Shown in pieces: positions 13,764 to 22,665 of a stretch of 64,000 nucleotides of DNA. This DNA is from Thalassospira alkalitolerans (GTDB taxonomy: Bacteria > Pseudomonadota > Alphaproteobacteria > Rhodospirillales > Thalassospiraceae). The stretch covers positions 371,098 through 435,097 of the forward strand of contig NZ_JFKB01000002.1 of NCBI RefSeq assembly GCF_002115745.1, read 5' to 3'. A model generated the notes under the pieces. The model saw nothing but the letters and a program-made list of their open reading frames with translations, did not search any database and was not told the DNA's origin. Every line of letters starts with the position of its first letter. The stretch's first letter is position 1. Made by a program: the position numbers and the translations under genes.

Positions 13764-14286
13764 CAGATCGCTTTGTGCAGAAAAGAGCGCATAAATCGCT
13801 CGAAATAATCCATTTTGTGCAAAAAGACATTTTGCCCTGATTTTCTTTGAACTCTTTGATTTCCGGGCGTCTCCGACCCTTTCCCCAGTTTCATGCTCTA
13901 TGCAGAATGGTTCACCCCCCTATAAGATTTGCCATCGTTCTTTCCCGGCATTCCGGTCAAAAGGAATCGCAAGGGAGATGATCTTTGCACCTCGACAACT
14001 TTGCGATTCGTTGTCTGGAATTGATGAAATTCTGAGTATTTTCTGCTCGAACGAACTTATCGCGGGAAATGCGTTTTCAAATGAAACCTGCCAGAAGTGC
14101 AAGCTGTCAGGCACAAGATTAATCCTTGAAAAAATACAGTCATGTCAGGAATGTTGCGGAAATTTTACAGCCCGTTACCATAACGTCTGGCCGCTGGTTT
14201 CAAATTGCTGAAACATAATTCAGGCTATGAGGTTATGGCAGACAGCGTTTGACGCGCTGCAATAACAAGAACGCCAGGGGATTCTG
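13764..14286. other. Prophage right end and host junction region
   Basis: This 523-base gap has no convincing gene. Two direct repeats, TTTGTGCAGAAAAGA at 13772 and TTTGTGCAAAAAGA at 13814, are 42 bases apart; a weaker ATGCAGAATGG occurs near 13899. They resemble transposase-binding sites near a Mu-type end, which should finish with CA followed by a short target duplication. The exact junction cannot be fixed without an empty site or the other prophage end. Bases 13930-14200 are AT-rich and may be host sequence; an open frame at 13900-14211 is doubtful. Confidence 0.5.
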
Positions 14287-15834
14287 ATGGCCGAAAAGCA
14301 GATCGAGATCGAACTTAAACTCCGCATCGATCCGAAGCATGTCTCGCGATTGAAATTGGCACCGGTTCTGCGTGAGGTCAAAGAAGGCCGTCGTCTTCTG
14401 ACCACCCATCTTGTGTCGATTTATCATGATACGCCGAAACTTTCGCTGGCGCGCAAAGGGTTGGCATTGCGGGTGCGCAAAAAGGGCACCAAGGGGTGGG
14501 AACAGACGGTCAAGGCATCGAATGGGTTGCGTGAAGCCCTGCCAGAGCGCCATGAATGGAATGTGGAACTGGCCGATGGTGTTCTTGATATCGAAAAATT
14601 CACCGATGAAGATGTCGTGGCATTGCTTGATAAGCATGTCAAAAAGAAGAAAATCGACCGTATTTTTGAAAGCGATCTGAAACGCAGTGCAGTTGACCTG
14701 ACATATCGCGATGCGGTGATGGAACTTGCCATTGATCAGGGCGTGGTGCGCACGGCAGAAAAGGAAGCGCCGCTTTCCGAGGTCGAGCTTGAGCTTAAGG
14801 AAGGGCATCCGGCGGCCTTGTTTGATCTGGCGCTGGAGCTGCAACGGACGGTACCGCTGTTTTTAAGCATGCGGTCCAAGGCATCGCGGGGGCGTGCCCT
14901 TTATCTCGACGAGAAGCCGGGTTTTTATAAATCGGCCCCGGTTGGGCTGAATGCCGGTATGTCGGCCGAAACCGCGTTTCGGGCCGTTCTGGCGCAAGGG
15001 TTGCGCATGATCCTTGGCAATGAGGTTTGCGTGCGTGAAGACCTTCATATCGAAGGTTGCCATCAAATGCGGGTTGGCATGCGTCGTTTGCGGGTGACGT
15101 TTAACCTGTTCAAGAAAAACCTGCCACAGGGTGAAAGCGTTTTGATCCGTCGCCTGTTGAAGCATTGCACCAAGGCATTGGACGGGTTGCGTGATTGGGA
15201 TGTGTTTCTGGGCGAAACGTTGCCGATGATTGAAGAACGGTTCCCCGGGCATCCCGGCATTGCCGATCTGCACAAGGCGGCTTTGAAACAGCGCGAGCAG
15301 GCGCTTGGTATTGCACGCCATATGCTTGAAAGTTTCGAATATCAGCAGCTTTTGCTGTTGCTTGGCGCATGGTCGAGTTATTCGCGTTGGGCATCGGGGG
15401 CGGATGCCGTACAGATGAAGGCGATGTCTGCGCCGATTTCAAAAATGGCCGAACCGCTGTTGAACCGGGCATACAAGCGTCTGACCCGGCGGGGCAGCGA
15501 GGTTGGCAAACTGACCGTGCCGCAGCTTCATGCCTTGCGTCTGGATGTCAAACAGATGCGTTATGGCACGGATTCCTTTGGCGAGATTTATGCATCAAAG
15601 CCGGTGAAGAAGTTCCGCAAGGAATTAACCGGCTTGCAGGAAATTCTCGGCTGGCTCAACGATGTTGCCGTCGCCGAAGCCCGTTTGCTGGCGCTTAAGC
15701 CGCAATTGTCAAAGGATGGCATGGTGGCCGTTGGCCTGATTGCAGGGTGGTTCGGTGCGCAGGCTGATTACCGCTTGTTGGGGCTGGATCAGGCATGGCA
15801 GAAATTTGAAAAGCAAAAGCTGTTCTGGAAATAG
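14287..15834 (+). CDS. CYTH-CHAD domain protein (triphosphatase-like)
   Basis: This 515-residue protein joins a CYTH domain (about 5-205) with a CHAD domain (about 220-510). The N-terminal EIELKLRI supplies the ExExK triphosphate-binding motif, and repeated acidic strand residues (EVELELKEG) complete the tunnel. The CHAD half has the histidine-rich helices H261QMRVGMRRLRV and HALRLDVKQMRYG that bind polyphosphate. The pair is known in YgiF-like inorganic triphosphatases. It probably hydrolyses tripolyphosphate and docks on polyphosphate granules. It stands alone, and is the first certain host gene right of the prophage. Confidence 0.88.
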   Translation: MAEKQIEIELKLRIDPKHVSRLKLAPVLREVKEGRRLLTTHLVSIYHDTPKLSLARKGLALRVRKKGTKGWEQTVKASNGLREALPERHEWNVELADGVLDIEKFTDEDVVALLDKHVKKKKIDRIFESDLKRSAVDLTYRDAVMELAIDQGVVRTAEKEAPLSEVELELKEGHPAALFDLALELQRTVPLFLSMRSKASRGRALYLDEKPGFYKSAPVGLNAGMSAETAFRAVLAQGLRMILGNEVCVREDLHIEGCHQMRVGMRRLRVTFNLFKKNLPQGESVLIRRLLKHCTKALDGLRDWDVFLGETLPMIEERFPGHPGIADLHKAALKQREQALGIARHMLESFEYQQLLLLLGAWSSYSRWASGADAVQMKAMSAPISKMAEPLLNRAYKRLTRRGSEVGKLTVPQLHALRLDVKQMRYGTDSFGEIYASKPVKKFRKELTGLQEILGWLNDVAVAEARLLALKPQLSKDGMVAVGLIAGWFGAQADYRLLGLDQAWQKFEKQKLFWK

Positions 15835-15862
15835 GTTTTACGACAAAGGAACGGGCCCCAGG

Positions 15863-17350
15863 TTAGCCTGTGACCCGTTTCATTTCCTGATAGGCGTTTA
15901 ACGCCCGTTCACGGCCTTGTTTGAGGTCGATAAGGGGGTGGGGGTAGGTCCGATCAGGATCAACACCAGCGGCTTTGAGGATCAGTGCAGGCGCATCCCA
16001 TGGTTTGTGTATATATCGGGCGGGCATATCGGCCAGTTCCGGCACCCATTGACGGACATAGCTGCCGTCCGGATCAAATTTCTCCCCCTGAAGCACGGGG
16101 TTGAAAATTCGGAAATAAGGGGCAGCATCCGCACCACACCCGCCGATCCATTGCCAGGAAAAGGCATTGTTGGCCGGGCAGGCATCGACAAGTGTGTCGT
16201 CAAACCAGGCCAAGCCATGTCGCCAGTCAGTCAACAGATGTTTGACCAGGATTGAACCGACAATCATCCGCACCCGGTTATGCATGTAACCCGTGTGCCA
16301 AAGTTCGCGCATCCCGGCGTCAACTATGGGAAATCCGGTCTGTCCGCGTTGCCAGTGTTGAAGTGTGCTTGGATCATCAATCCACGGGAATTTGGTGAAC
16401 TTGCCTTGCAAGGGGACTGATTTTAAATCTTTGGCGTGAAACAGAACGTGATGGGAAAATTCACGCCACCCCAGTTCGGCCATGAATTTAGATGCGGTCT
16501 TGCCCTTGCCCGGATGGGCGTCGGCATAATGATTGGCTGCGTGCCAGACCTGTCTTGGGCTGATCTCGCCAAAGCGTAAATGCGGTGACAATTCCGATGT
16601 GACCAGATGGTCTGGTCGATCACGCAGATCGGCATAATCATCAAGACGGTCATCGATAAAACTGTGAAGCTGATCAAGGGCACCCTGTTCACCGGGCACA
16701 AACCGTTTGCCAAAGCCGGTGGCCCAGTCAAACGGCTTGGGGGATAAATCAAGAGCCGCCAGGTCAATTTCGCGGGCAAGTTTCAGATCACAAAGCGGGA
16801 TGCTTTTGGGGGCTTTGTTTGGGGCCACGGGCGGGGGAAGTTTTTGGCAGGCACGCCAGAATGGGGTAAAAACCTTAAAGTCGGTTCCAGCACCGGTTTT
16901 GATTTCCCATGGTTCATATAACAACTGGCCATTAAAACTGTCGCATTCGATATCGGCGTCACGCAAGGACGACTTGATATCTGTGTCGCGTGCGATGGAT
17001 GCCTTGTCATAAAGCCGGTTCCAGAAAACGGCACCGATCCTGTAATTGGCCTGCAACTGATCGAAAACCGTTGGGGCATCTGATTTGAACAGATGCAGGG
17101 CTTTTTCATTGATCCCGGCGGTTTTGGACAGGGCAGCATCCAGCCGCGCAAGACTTTTTTCCAGCCACCAGCGCGTCGCGCCGCCCAATTGGGGATCAAT
17201 TACCGGATCAAGGATGAAAACCGGAAGGACAATACCATTATTCTTTTCGGCCCATTTGACCGCCGCATTCAATGCCGGATTATCCGCCAGACGCAGGTCA
17301 TTTCGAAACCATATGATGGCGATCGGGACAACAGCAGAGACAGCGGACAT
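15863..17350 (-). CDS. phrB: Deoxyribodipyrimidine photolyase
   Basis: This 495-residue protein is a class I CPD photolyase or close cryptochrome. The N-terminal alpha/beta domain (IIWFRNDLRLADNPAL) binds the antenna cofactor, and the C-terminal FAD domain shows KFMAELGWREFSHHVLFH, FPIVDAGMRELWHTGYMHNRVRMIVGS and FSWQWIGGCGADAAPYFRIFNP. It splits UV-made pyrimidine dimers using blue light. Its 3' end faces the CYTH-CHAD gene 28 bases away. Cryptochrome function cannot be excluded, but the length and conserved Trp/Asn residues favour repair. A surface-water lifestyle is suggested. Confidence 0.93.
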   Translation of the reverse strand: MSAVSAVVPIAIIWFRNDLRLADNPALNAAVKWAEKNNGIVLPVFILDPVIDPQLGGATRWWLEKSLARLDAALSKTAGINEKALHLFKSDAPTVFDQLQANYRIGAVFWNRLYDKASIARDTDIKSSLRDADIECDSFNGQLLYEPWEIKTGAGTDFKVFTPFWRACQKLPPPVAPNKAPKSIPLCDLKLAREIDLAALDLSPKPFDWATGFGKRFVPGEQGALDQLHSFIDDRLDDYADLRDRPDHLVTSELSPHLRFGEISPRQVWHAANHYADAHPGKGKTASKFMAELGWREFSHHVLFHAKDLKSVPLQGKFTKFPWIDDPSTLQHWQRGQTGFPIVDAGMRELWHTGYMHNRVRMIVGSILVKHLLTDWRHGLAWFDDTLVDACPANNAFSWQWIGGCGADAAPYFRIFNPVLQGEKFDPDGSYVRQWVPELADMPARYIHKPWDAPALILKAAGVDPDRTYPHPLIDLKQGRERALNAYQEMKRVTG

Positions 17351-17458
17351 GCGGAAACTCTTTGTTTATGAGGGCAGGGGCGAGAAGAAGAAGGATAAGA
17401 GAACGCTTTGAATGTGACAACATCACGGGGGGTGAGGCGCGCTCTCTGGCTCGGTAGA

Positions 17459-18973
17459 TTAAGGTTTACGTCGGATCACATCGATCAGTTCATCAAAACT
17501 TTGCGAGATCATATTCTTTTTCCACCCGGCGAAGCCCAGGACCAATCCCTGTGGTAAATCGGGTCGGTTTCTTTCTGATTTGTCATGGTAATAGGACGAA
17601 AGTGCCCGGCAATCGAGCTGTGCCGTGATCATCCGTTCCTGAAGCATCACATCATCCTGCCCGTTCATCAACCGGGTGCATAAATGCAATCCGCCGTCTG
17701 AGGGCAAAATCTTTAGCATATCTGGCGCATGCGTTTCGATCAGGTTGCGCAGATGTGCGCGGCGTTCGCCGTAGCTCAGGCGCATTTTACGCACATGGCC
17801 ACCAAAATGCCCTTCGGCGAAAAATTCGGCTAGTGCAGCCTGTGCCGTTGGGGCCGGAACCCCATCGGCAAAACCGCGCATGCCGCGAAAGACGGAAATA
17901 AGTGCTGCGGGCAAAACCAGATACCCCAATCGAATGCCCGGAAACATCACGCGTGAAAACGTGCCGACATAAATCACCCGATTATTACGATCCAACCCCT
18001 GAAGCGATGAAAGAGGTGGCCCGTCATAGCGGTAGTCGCTGTCGTAATCGTCTTCGACAATCCACGCATCATTGGCATCCGCCCATTGCAAAAGCGCAAG
18101 ACGGCGCGCCAGTGACAGGGTCGTGCCCAGCGGATAGTTGCGTGATGGCGTGGTGACGACAATGCGGGCGGGATCACAGGTTGGAAGCTGATCAACCTGA
18201 AGCCCTTCGTCATCGACAGGGATGGGTAACAGCTTGGCGCCGCTTGCGGCAAGGACACCGCGAATGCCCTCGTAACCGGGGTCTTCGGTGGCAATGATAT
18301 CCCCCGGATCGACAAGCGCACGGGCAATCAGATCAAGCGCCTGTTGCGCGCCGGATACAATCATTACCTGATCGGCATCGCAGTTGACCCCGCGGGATTG
18401 TCGCAACCATTTTGCGACTTCATCGCGCAGTTTGGGTAATCCAAGCGGATCAACCGGAATGGTTAAATCAAGAGTCGGTGCCCGCCAGCTTCGGCGCAAT
18501 AATCGCGCCCAAAGATCAAATGGAAAGGCATCCAGATCAGGGGTTGCGGGGTTAAAGGGCCGGGCAACACGAAAACGCGGAAAACGCCGATCATAAGCCA
18601 GCATGCGGATGGCACTTTGGCTAAGCCGTGGCGGGGGGGCTGATTTGTGATCCTGATCGCGCCGTTTGTGCGATGTGGTTGCGGTCATTTCCCGATCCGG
18701 CAGGCTGCTGGCGACGAAACTTCCCGCCCCGATCCGGGTTTCAAGATATCCCTCCGATGCCAATAGATCGAAACTGGTCACGACGGTATTGCGCGACACG
18801 CCAAGACTTTTGGCCAGATCACGGCTGGCCGGAAGCTTTTCACCCGGATGCAGACGCCCATCAAGGATCGCCTGGCGAATGCCAAGATAAAGACGGCGAT
18901 AGGCGGTATCGCCATTTGTGCCATCGCCAGATGCGGGATGGCTTGGGTAAATCCAGGTGAAGTCACTGCGCAT
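17459..18973 (-). CDS. MocR/GntR regulator lacking the PLP-binding lysine
   Basis: This 504-residue protein fuses a GntR winged helix (residues 24-90, KLPASRDLAKSLGVSRNTVV) to an aminotransferase-fold domain (about 135-500). The fold motifs TEDPGYEG and VEDDYDSDYRYDG are present. Where MocR proteins have GTFSK, this one has GTFSR (R341, codon CGC), so the residue that forms the Schiff base with PLP is missing. It is divergent from a PNPOx-like flavoprotein, the typical MocR target. It may bind PLP without a covalent bond, another ligand, or none. Sequence at this codon is clear in the window. Confidence 0.85.
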   Translation of the reverse strand: MRSDFTWIYPSHPASGDGTNGDTAYRRLYLGIRQAILDGRLHPGEKLPASRDLAKSLGVSRNTVVTSFDLLASEGYLETRIGAGSFVASSLPDREMTATTSHKRRDQDHKSAPPPRLSQSAIRMLAYDRRFPRFRVARPFNPATPDLDAFPFDLWARLLRRSWRAPTLDLTIPVDPLGLPKLRDEVAKWLRQSRGVNCDADQVMIVSGAQQALDLIARALVDPGDIIATEDPGYEGIRGVLAASGAKLLPIPVDDEGLQVDQLPTCDPARIVVTTPSRNYPLGTTLSLARRLALLQWADANDAWIVEDDYDSDYRYDGPPLSSLQGLDRNNRVIYVGTFSRVMFPGIRLGYLVLPAALISVFRGMRGFADGVPAPTAQAALAEFFAEGHFGGHVRKMRLSYGERRAHLRNLIETHAPDMLKILPSDGGLHLCTRLMNGQDDVMLQERMITAQLDCRALSSYYHDKSERNRPDLPQGLVLGFAGWKKNMISQSFDELIDVIRRKP

Positions 18974-19101
18974 TTTTTAACAATCAGAAAATGGGGCTTG
19001 GTAAAATTGGTCTGGTCAAAATTCTTATAACGGACCTTTGAGAAAGTCCAATTTCATTGATGATGGTGCCAACCCGCCACCAATATGAAACGAGAGACAA
19101 G
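18974..19101. promoter_or_regulatory. Divergent mocR/PNPOx-like intergenic region
   Basis: This gap holds TTGGT, TTGGT and CTGGT direct repeats at 18998-19016, and an imperfect palindrome GGACCTTTGAGAAAGTCC near 19033. MocR regulators often bind direct repeats between the divergent genes, so these are candidate operators. No clear Shine-Dalgarno precedes the mocR start. The link is an inference. Confidence 0.35.
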
Positions 19102-19746
19102 ATGTCAGACGCAATTGAACTGCCTGAACAGTATAAAATTCACCCGGCAACCAAAGTTGTCCGCGGACCCAAACGCGCAAGTTATGACCGCAAGCTTGTG
19201 CACGGCATCATTGATGATGCGCTGATTTGCCATGTCGGAACGGTGGTGAATGGTCGCCCGGCGATGATCCCGACGGCACATTGGCGCGTTGGGGAACGAA
19301 TTTATATTCACGGCGCGTCGAAAAATCGCATTCTGGCGACAATTGCCAATGGGGCAGAAGCCTGTCTGTGCATTACCCATCTGGATGGACTGGTGATGGC
19401 ACGTTCGGCGTTTCATCATTCGGCGAATTATCGTTCCGTCGTGATTTATGGCAAGGGCGACATTGTGGCCGATCCCGCCGACAAGCTTGAACATTCGAAA
19501 CTGTTTGTTGAAAAGCTTTCCAAGGGCCGTTGGGATCAGGTCCGTCAACCCAATGATCAGGAACTCAAGGCCACGATGTTTCTGGGGTTTGATTTGGACG
19601 AGGTTTCGGCAAAGGTGCGTTCCGGTGGTCCGGTTGATGACGAGGAAGATAATAATTGGCCGGTCTGGGCCGGGGTTTTGCCGTGCGAAATCACATGGGG
19701 AACACCGGTTGATGATGCCCGTCTTGATCCGGCCTATCGGCGATAA
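19102..19746 (+). CDS. Pyridoxamine 5'-phosphate oxidase-like flavoprotein
   Basis: This 214-residue protein matches the PNPOx-like split-barrel FMN-binding family: LICHVGTVVNGRPAMIPTAHWRVGERIYIHGAS and ACLCITHLDGLVMARSAFHHSANYRSVVIYG. The ATG at 19102 follows GAGAGACAAG; an earlier in-frame ATG at 19057 has no better support. Members act on various substrates (vitamin B6, F420, heme), and many are of unknown function, so no enzyme name is given. The divergent MocR regulator suggests it belongs to a B6- or amine-responsive pair. Confidence 0.82.
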   Translation: MSDAIELPEQYKIHPATKVVRGPKRASYDRKLVHGIIDDALICHVGTVVNGRPAMIPTAHWRVGERIYIHGASKNRILATIANGAEACLCITHLDGLVMARSAFHHSANYRSVVIYGKGDIVADPADKLEHSKLFVEKLSKGRWDQVRQPNDQELKATMFLGFDLDEVSAKVRSGGPVDDEEDNNWPVWAGVLPCEITWGTPVDDARLDPAYRR

Positions 19747-19856
19747 TCTGGCCCGTTAAACCCGTTGATTGGATGATAGATGGCCCCATGCGCTGTTGTT
19801 TCATTTACAGCAAGCCTGTTTTTGGGTAGCTGTTATGACGCACAGCGTGGGGATCG

Positions 19857-20600
19857 GTGATGAAAAAGTGGATGATTGTTCTGTTGGGGCTTTGGCTGGT
19901 ACCAGCACAGGCGTCTGCGGAGCCAACAGGTATCTCGCTTGAAGAAAACGTACTTCTGATGGCGACGCATGTTGAAAATATCCTCAATCAGACCGATGGC
20001 TTGATGCGTCGATCCGCCGACCTTTTGCGGAACGATGGCACGATGAATGCCGTTGTCCTGCAAGGTAGCTTAAAACGTTTTACCGAACAGGTATCTGCGG
20101 TGCGCGCGCTTTTATTCATCGATGCCAAGGGAATTCTTCGGTTCGATACCACGCGACATCCGGCGGCCAATCTTGATCTTTCTGATCGCAGCTATTTCAG
20201 TGAAACCATTGTTGCGGGAAATGATGGTATTCGCATTGGTGTGCCGGTTCTGGGGCAGCAATCAGGCGTTCCGTTCATTCCGGTCACGCGTTTGTTGCGT
20301 GGTGTATCCGGAACAACGATGGGGGTTTTGGTCGCGGTGATGACGCCCGATGCCTGGCTTCCGGCAGAACGCGCTTGTCGCCTGTGTTTTTATTCCGCCT
20401 TTACCACAGACGGAACAGCCGTGATGACAAGCCCGGCGCAGATGGAACTGGACCCTGATTTCTTTGAAAGTTTGATGGTGCGGGACAGTCTTTCCGGTGT
20501 GACCGAGACCAAGCTTAATACCTATCCGGCGCGCACCATGTGGCGCAAATTGCGCGACTATCCGGTTGTGGTGACCAGTTCGGTCGTTACCATATATTGA
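19857..20600 (+). CDS. Secreted Cache (PDC) sensor-domain protein without an effector
   Basis: This 247-residue protein has a signal peptide (cleavage near AQASA, residue 21) followed by one extracellular Cache-like domain: ALLFIDAKGILRFDTTRHP, LDLSDRSYFSE and a second strand block GVLVAVMTPDAW. The domain normally sits outside the membrane in chemoreceptors or GGDEF/histidine kinases. Here the gene ends without a following membrane helix or effector, so it is either a periplasmic binding partner or a truncated receptor. Its 3' end overlaps the convergent gene by 14 bases. Its partner is not visible in the neighbourhood. Confidence 0.7.
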   Translation: MMKKWMIVLLGLWLVPAQASAEPTGISLEENVLLMATHVENILNQTDGLMRRSADLLRNDGTMNAVVLQGSLKRFTEQVSAVRALLFIDAKGILRFDTTRHPAANLDLSDRSYFSETIVAGNDGIRIGVPVLGQQSGVPFIPVTRLLRGVSGTTMGVLVAVMTPDAWLPAERACRLCFYSAFTTDGTAVMTSPAQMELDPDFFESLMVRDSLSGVTETKLNTYPARTMWRKLRDYPVVVTSSVVTIY

Positions 20601-20955
20601 TTGTGGGTTTGGGCTGATTTTCGATCAGTTCCAAAAGGAATGCGATCGCTTTGACTTGATCATTTGCATCAAAGCTATTGGCCTTTTTGCCGATATGACG
20701 TTCCATCGCCGCCCAGATATCGACAGGCACCGTTCCCGTTACATCACTGACAATCACGGCAAGTTTTCCCAGATCGTCCGATGGCATGGCCGGGATCGCG
20801 GTCAGATGCGCATATGTCGTGATTCCGATGACGGTCGTAAACAAAGCTATGGCGATGGTCATCGTAAGCTGCTGAATCAGTGACAAGCCTGTTTTGTTTC
20901 TTCGGATAGCAGGGCCAGCCTGATCAAGGCGTTTTTGAAGGTCGATATCAAGCAT
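20587..20955 (-). CDS. Hypothetical single-pass membrane protein
   Basis: This 122-residue protein has an N-terminal cytoplasmic stretch, one hydrophobic helix (about residues 30-53, LTMTIAIALFTTVIGITTYAH) and a periplasmic tail. The tail looks soluble and possibly helical. It overlaps the 3' end of the Cache-domain gene on the opposite strand. I do not recognise the family and see no operon partner; it could be a small regulator of membrane proteins, but this is unsupported. Confidence 0.5.
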   Translation of the reverse strand: MLDIDLQKRLDQAGPAIRRNKTGLSLIQQLTMTIAIALFTTVIGITTYAHLTAIPAMPSDDLGKLAVIVSDVTGTVPVDIWAAMERHIGKKANSFDANDQVKAIAFLLELIENQPKPTINIW

Positions 20956-21089
20956 GCATCAAATCCGGTCACTATCGTTTTAGGTGGTCAGGATTTTTCG
21001 GAACGTCTTTAAATAATTTTATATGGAAAACGCAACACGCGAAAGATGTGCAATTATTTTCCTCCACTAGGTCAAATGGAGGAAGAGCA

Positions 21090-21776
21090 ATGATTTCGAT
21101 CCGAGCCGCAAAAATCGATGATGTTTCAATGATTTCGCTGATCCACGCTTATTGCTGGCGTGAGACATATGCCTTTATGCCCGAAGCCGTTTTACGCAGC
21201 AGATCGCGGGAATTTCGAGAACAGCAATGGTTGAATTGGTTCGACTCCCACGAAGAAAGCGATGCTTTGTTCGTTATCGAGGCCGATCAAAAGGTGGTTG
21301 GCTTTTGTTTTTGCTGCCGAAATCGCGATCCCGAGATCGATGGACGCGGTGAATTGCATGCGGCTTATGTCCTGCCGGACTATCGTGGACGTGAAACCGG
21401 CCCGGTCATGATGTTGACGATGGTGGACTTTCTTGCCGAACAAGGATTAACGCCGCCCGTGCTATGGGCGTTTCGTGATAATCCGATTCGGTTCTGGTAC
21501 GCGCAGATGGGGTGGCGCAGCCAGATCAAGCGTGACCGAGTGATAGAAGGCCGCAGATTGCCCGAGGTTGGCTATGTCTGTGATGATTGTGACAGGTTAA
21601 GGCAGCGGTTGCAGAGATTGGTCACGCGCTATTCTTCTGAAGCCGCTTTGACGCAAATTCCACAACATTCTCAAATGCTTGGGCGTCAAAAGTTTCCGAA
21701 CCAGATTGCTGTTTCTCCCGGCAATAATCGTAAAGCGACAGAAATGAATCAGCAAACGCCTCAGGGTCTGCTTTGA
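21090..21776 (+). CDS. GNAT-family acetyltransferase with a C-terminal extension
   Basis: This 228-residue protein has a GNAT fold (about residues 1-165): FVIEADQKVVGFCFCCRNR, then the acetyl-CoA loop region LPDYRGRETGPVMM, then DNPIRFWYAQMGWRS. The P-loop is slightly off the usual Q/RxxGxG/A. The ATG at 21090 has GGAGG nearby. Residues from about 178 onward are encoded opposite to the XRE regulator's C-terminus and look unstructured, suggesting a lost stop codon. The substrate is unknown. Confidence 0.7.
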   Translation: MISIRAAKIDDVSMISLIHAYCWRETYAFMPEAVLRSRSREFREQQWLNWFDSHEESDALFVIEADQKVVGFCFCCRNRDPEIDGRGELHAAYVLPDYRGRETGPVMMLTMVDFLAEQGLTPPVLWAFRDNPIRFWYAQMGWRSQIKRDRVIEGRRLPEVGYVCDDCDRLRQRLQRLVTRYSSEAALTQIPQHSQMLGRQKFPNQIAVSPGNNRKATEMNQQTPQGLL

Positions 21777-22086
21777 CCGCTTTGGACTTTCGGGCAAGGA
21801 AATAAGCAATGTTATAGACGATTTTGCGTTCGCTTTCGTCCTCAGCGGTTTGGCTGGGGGGGCTGGATGGCATACCGATGCCGGTCAAAAGCCATTCGAT
21901 TGAAACGCCGGTTGCTTGTGCAATTGCAACACACGCAGAGGCCTTTGGGTCATTGCGCCCGTGACTGTAATTTTCAAGCGTTCGGGCAGCGATCCCGGTT
22001 TTTTCGGCTAGGGCGCTTCGTGATCCTGCGATTTTTTCGCAAATCCCGATCCGCTGGCCCAGTCCTGTCGTCGCGTCGGAGTTCAT
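21622..22086 (-). CDS. XRE-type repressor-like regulator
   Basis: This 154-residue protein has an HTH (SALAEKTGIAARTLENYSHGR, residues 24-44) followed by the VSIEWLLTGIG motif that is also seen in the prophage repressor (VSLPWLITGEG). The C-terminal half is acidic and helical, without an S24 peptidase. It is divergent from a homologue of a prophage early gene at 22288, which suggests a small repressor/target module. Its 3' end overlaps the GNAT gene by 155 bases. Whether it is a phage remnant or a host regulator is not settled. Confidence 0.72.
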   Translation of the reverse strand: MNSDATTGLGQRIGICEKIAGSRSALAEKTGIAARTLENYSHGRNDPKASACVAIAQATGVSIEWLLTGIGMPSSPPSQTAEDESERKIVYNIAYFLARKSKAVKADPEAFADSFLSLYDYCREKQQSGSETFDAQAFENVVEFASKRLQKNSA

Positions 22087-22287
22087 ACCTTTCGCCCCTT
22101 TGCCTTATCTTAAAGGATATACAGGCTACTCCGAAAGAGAAAGACTGTGAAGTGACCATGCAGCGGGCTACGCGAATTTTGCGTATTTAGCACTTATTTG
22201 GTGTGTTTCGGGATTGTTTCTACGCGAAAAATGGTGATACTGTGCATAATGAGGGATGAGGAAAACCATAAATCGCGTAGAGATCAA

Positions 22288-22566
22288 ATGTTGAGCGAAC
22301 AAATCTCGACGATGACGGCGTTATTGCGCCGTACAGCAAATGATTACGGCGGCAGGTTGTATCTGTCGCGGCAGACGACAGATATTCTGTTATCCAATTT
22401 ACAGTTTCTGTCCGAGGATATTGCGCGTTACGAACAATCAACGCAGGGCATGGATATGGAAACCCCGGCGATACTTGCGATCATACGTGAACTTGTTGTT
22501 GCCAATGCCGCACGCGAAAATTGCGAACCGTATACTCCCAAAGGCCATGTCGCGGCTGCGGACTAG
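22288..22566 (+). CDS. Homologue of the prophage protein at 7268-7564
   Basis: This protein of about 92 residues begins MLSEQISTMTALL and shares the pattern (R/K)LYLS...T..ILL.NL..LS.D...YE.S with the prophage gene. It is divergent from an XRE regulator, 200 bases away, and ends before a strong terminator. An earlier in-frame ATG at 22249 would add 13 residues, but the phage homologue starts at MLSE. The shared family, in both a prophage and a small chromosomal module, suggests past phage exchange. Function unknown. Confidence 0.6.
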   Translation: MLSEQISTMTALLRRTANDYGGRLYLSRQTTDILLSNLQFLSEDIARYEQSTQGMDMETPAILAIIRELVVANAARENCEPYTPKGHVAAAD

Positions 22567-22613
22567 GTTCTGACCCGGATTATTGATCGGTTAAATATCA
22601 AAACCGAAAAAGA

Positions 22614-22640
22614 AAAGCCCCCGAACAGGCCGGGGGCTTT
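22614..22640. terminator. Bidirectional terminator before psuG
   Basis: AAGCCCCCG / CGGGGGCTT form a 9-bp GC-rich stem around an AACAGGC loop, with A-rich and T-rich flanks. It sits between the plus-strand MLSE gene and the minus-strand psuG, so it can stop both. Confidence 0.8.
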
Positions 22641-22665
22641 GGCGATTTGGGACCATGCTTAGGGC

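Noticed and set aside
13900..14211. A plus-strand ORF with a cysteine-rich end
   Set aside because: It lies in an AT-rich junction region with no good Shine-Dalgarno and no recognised family; it may be chance.
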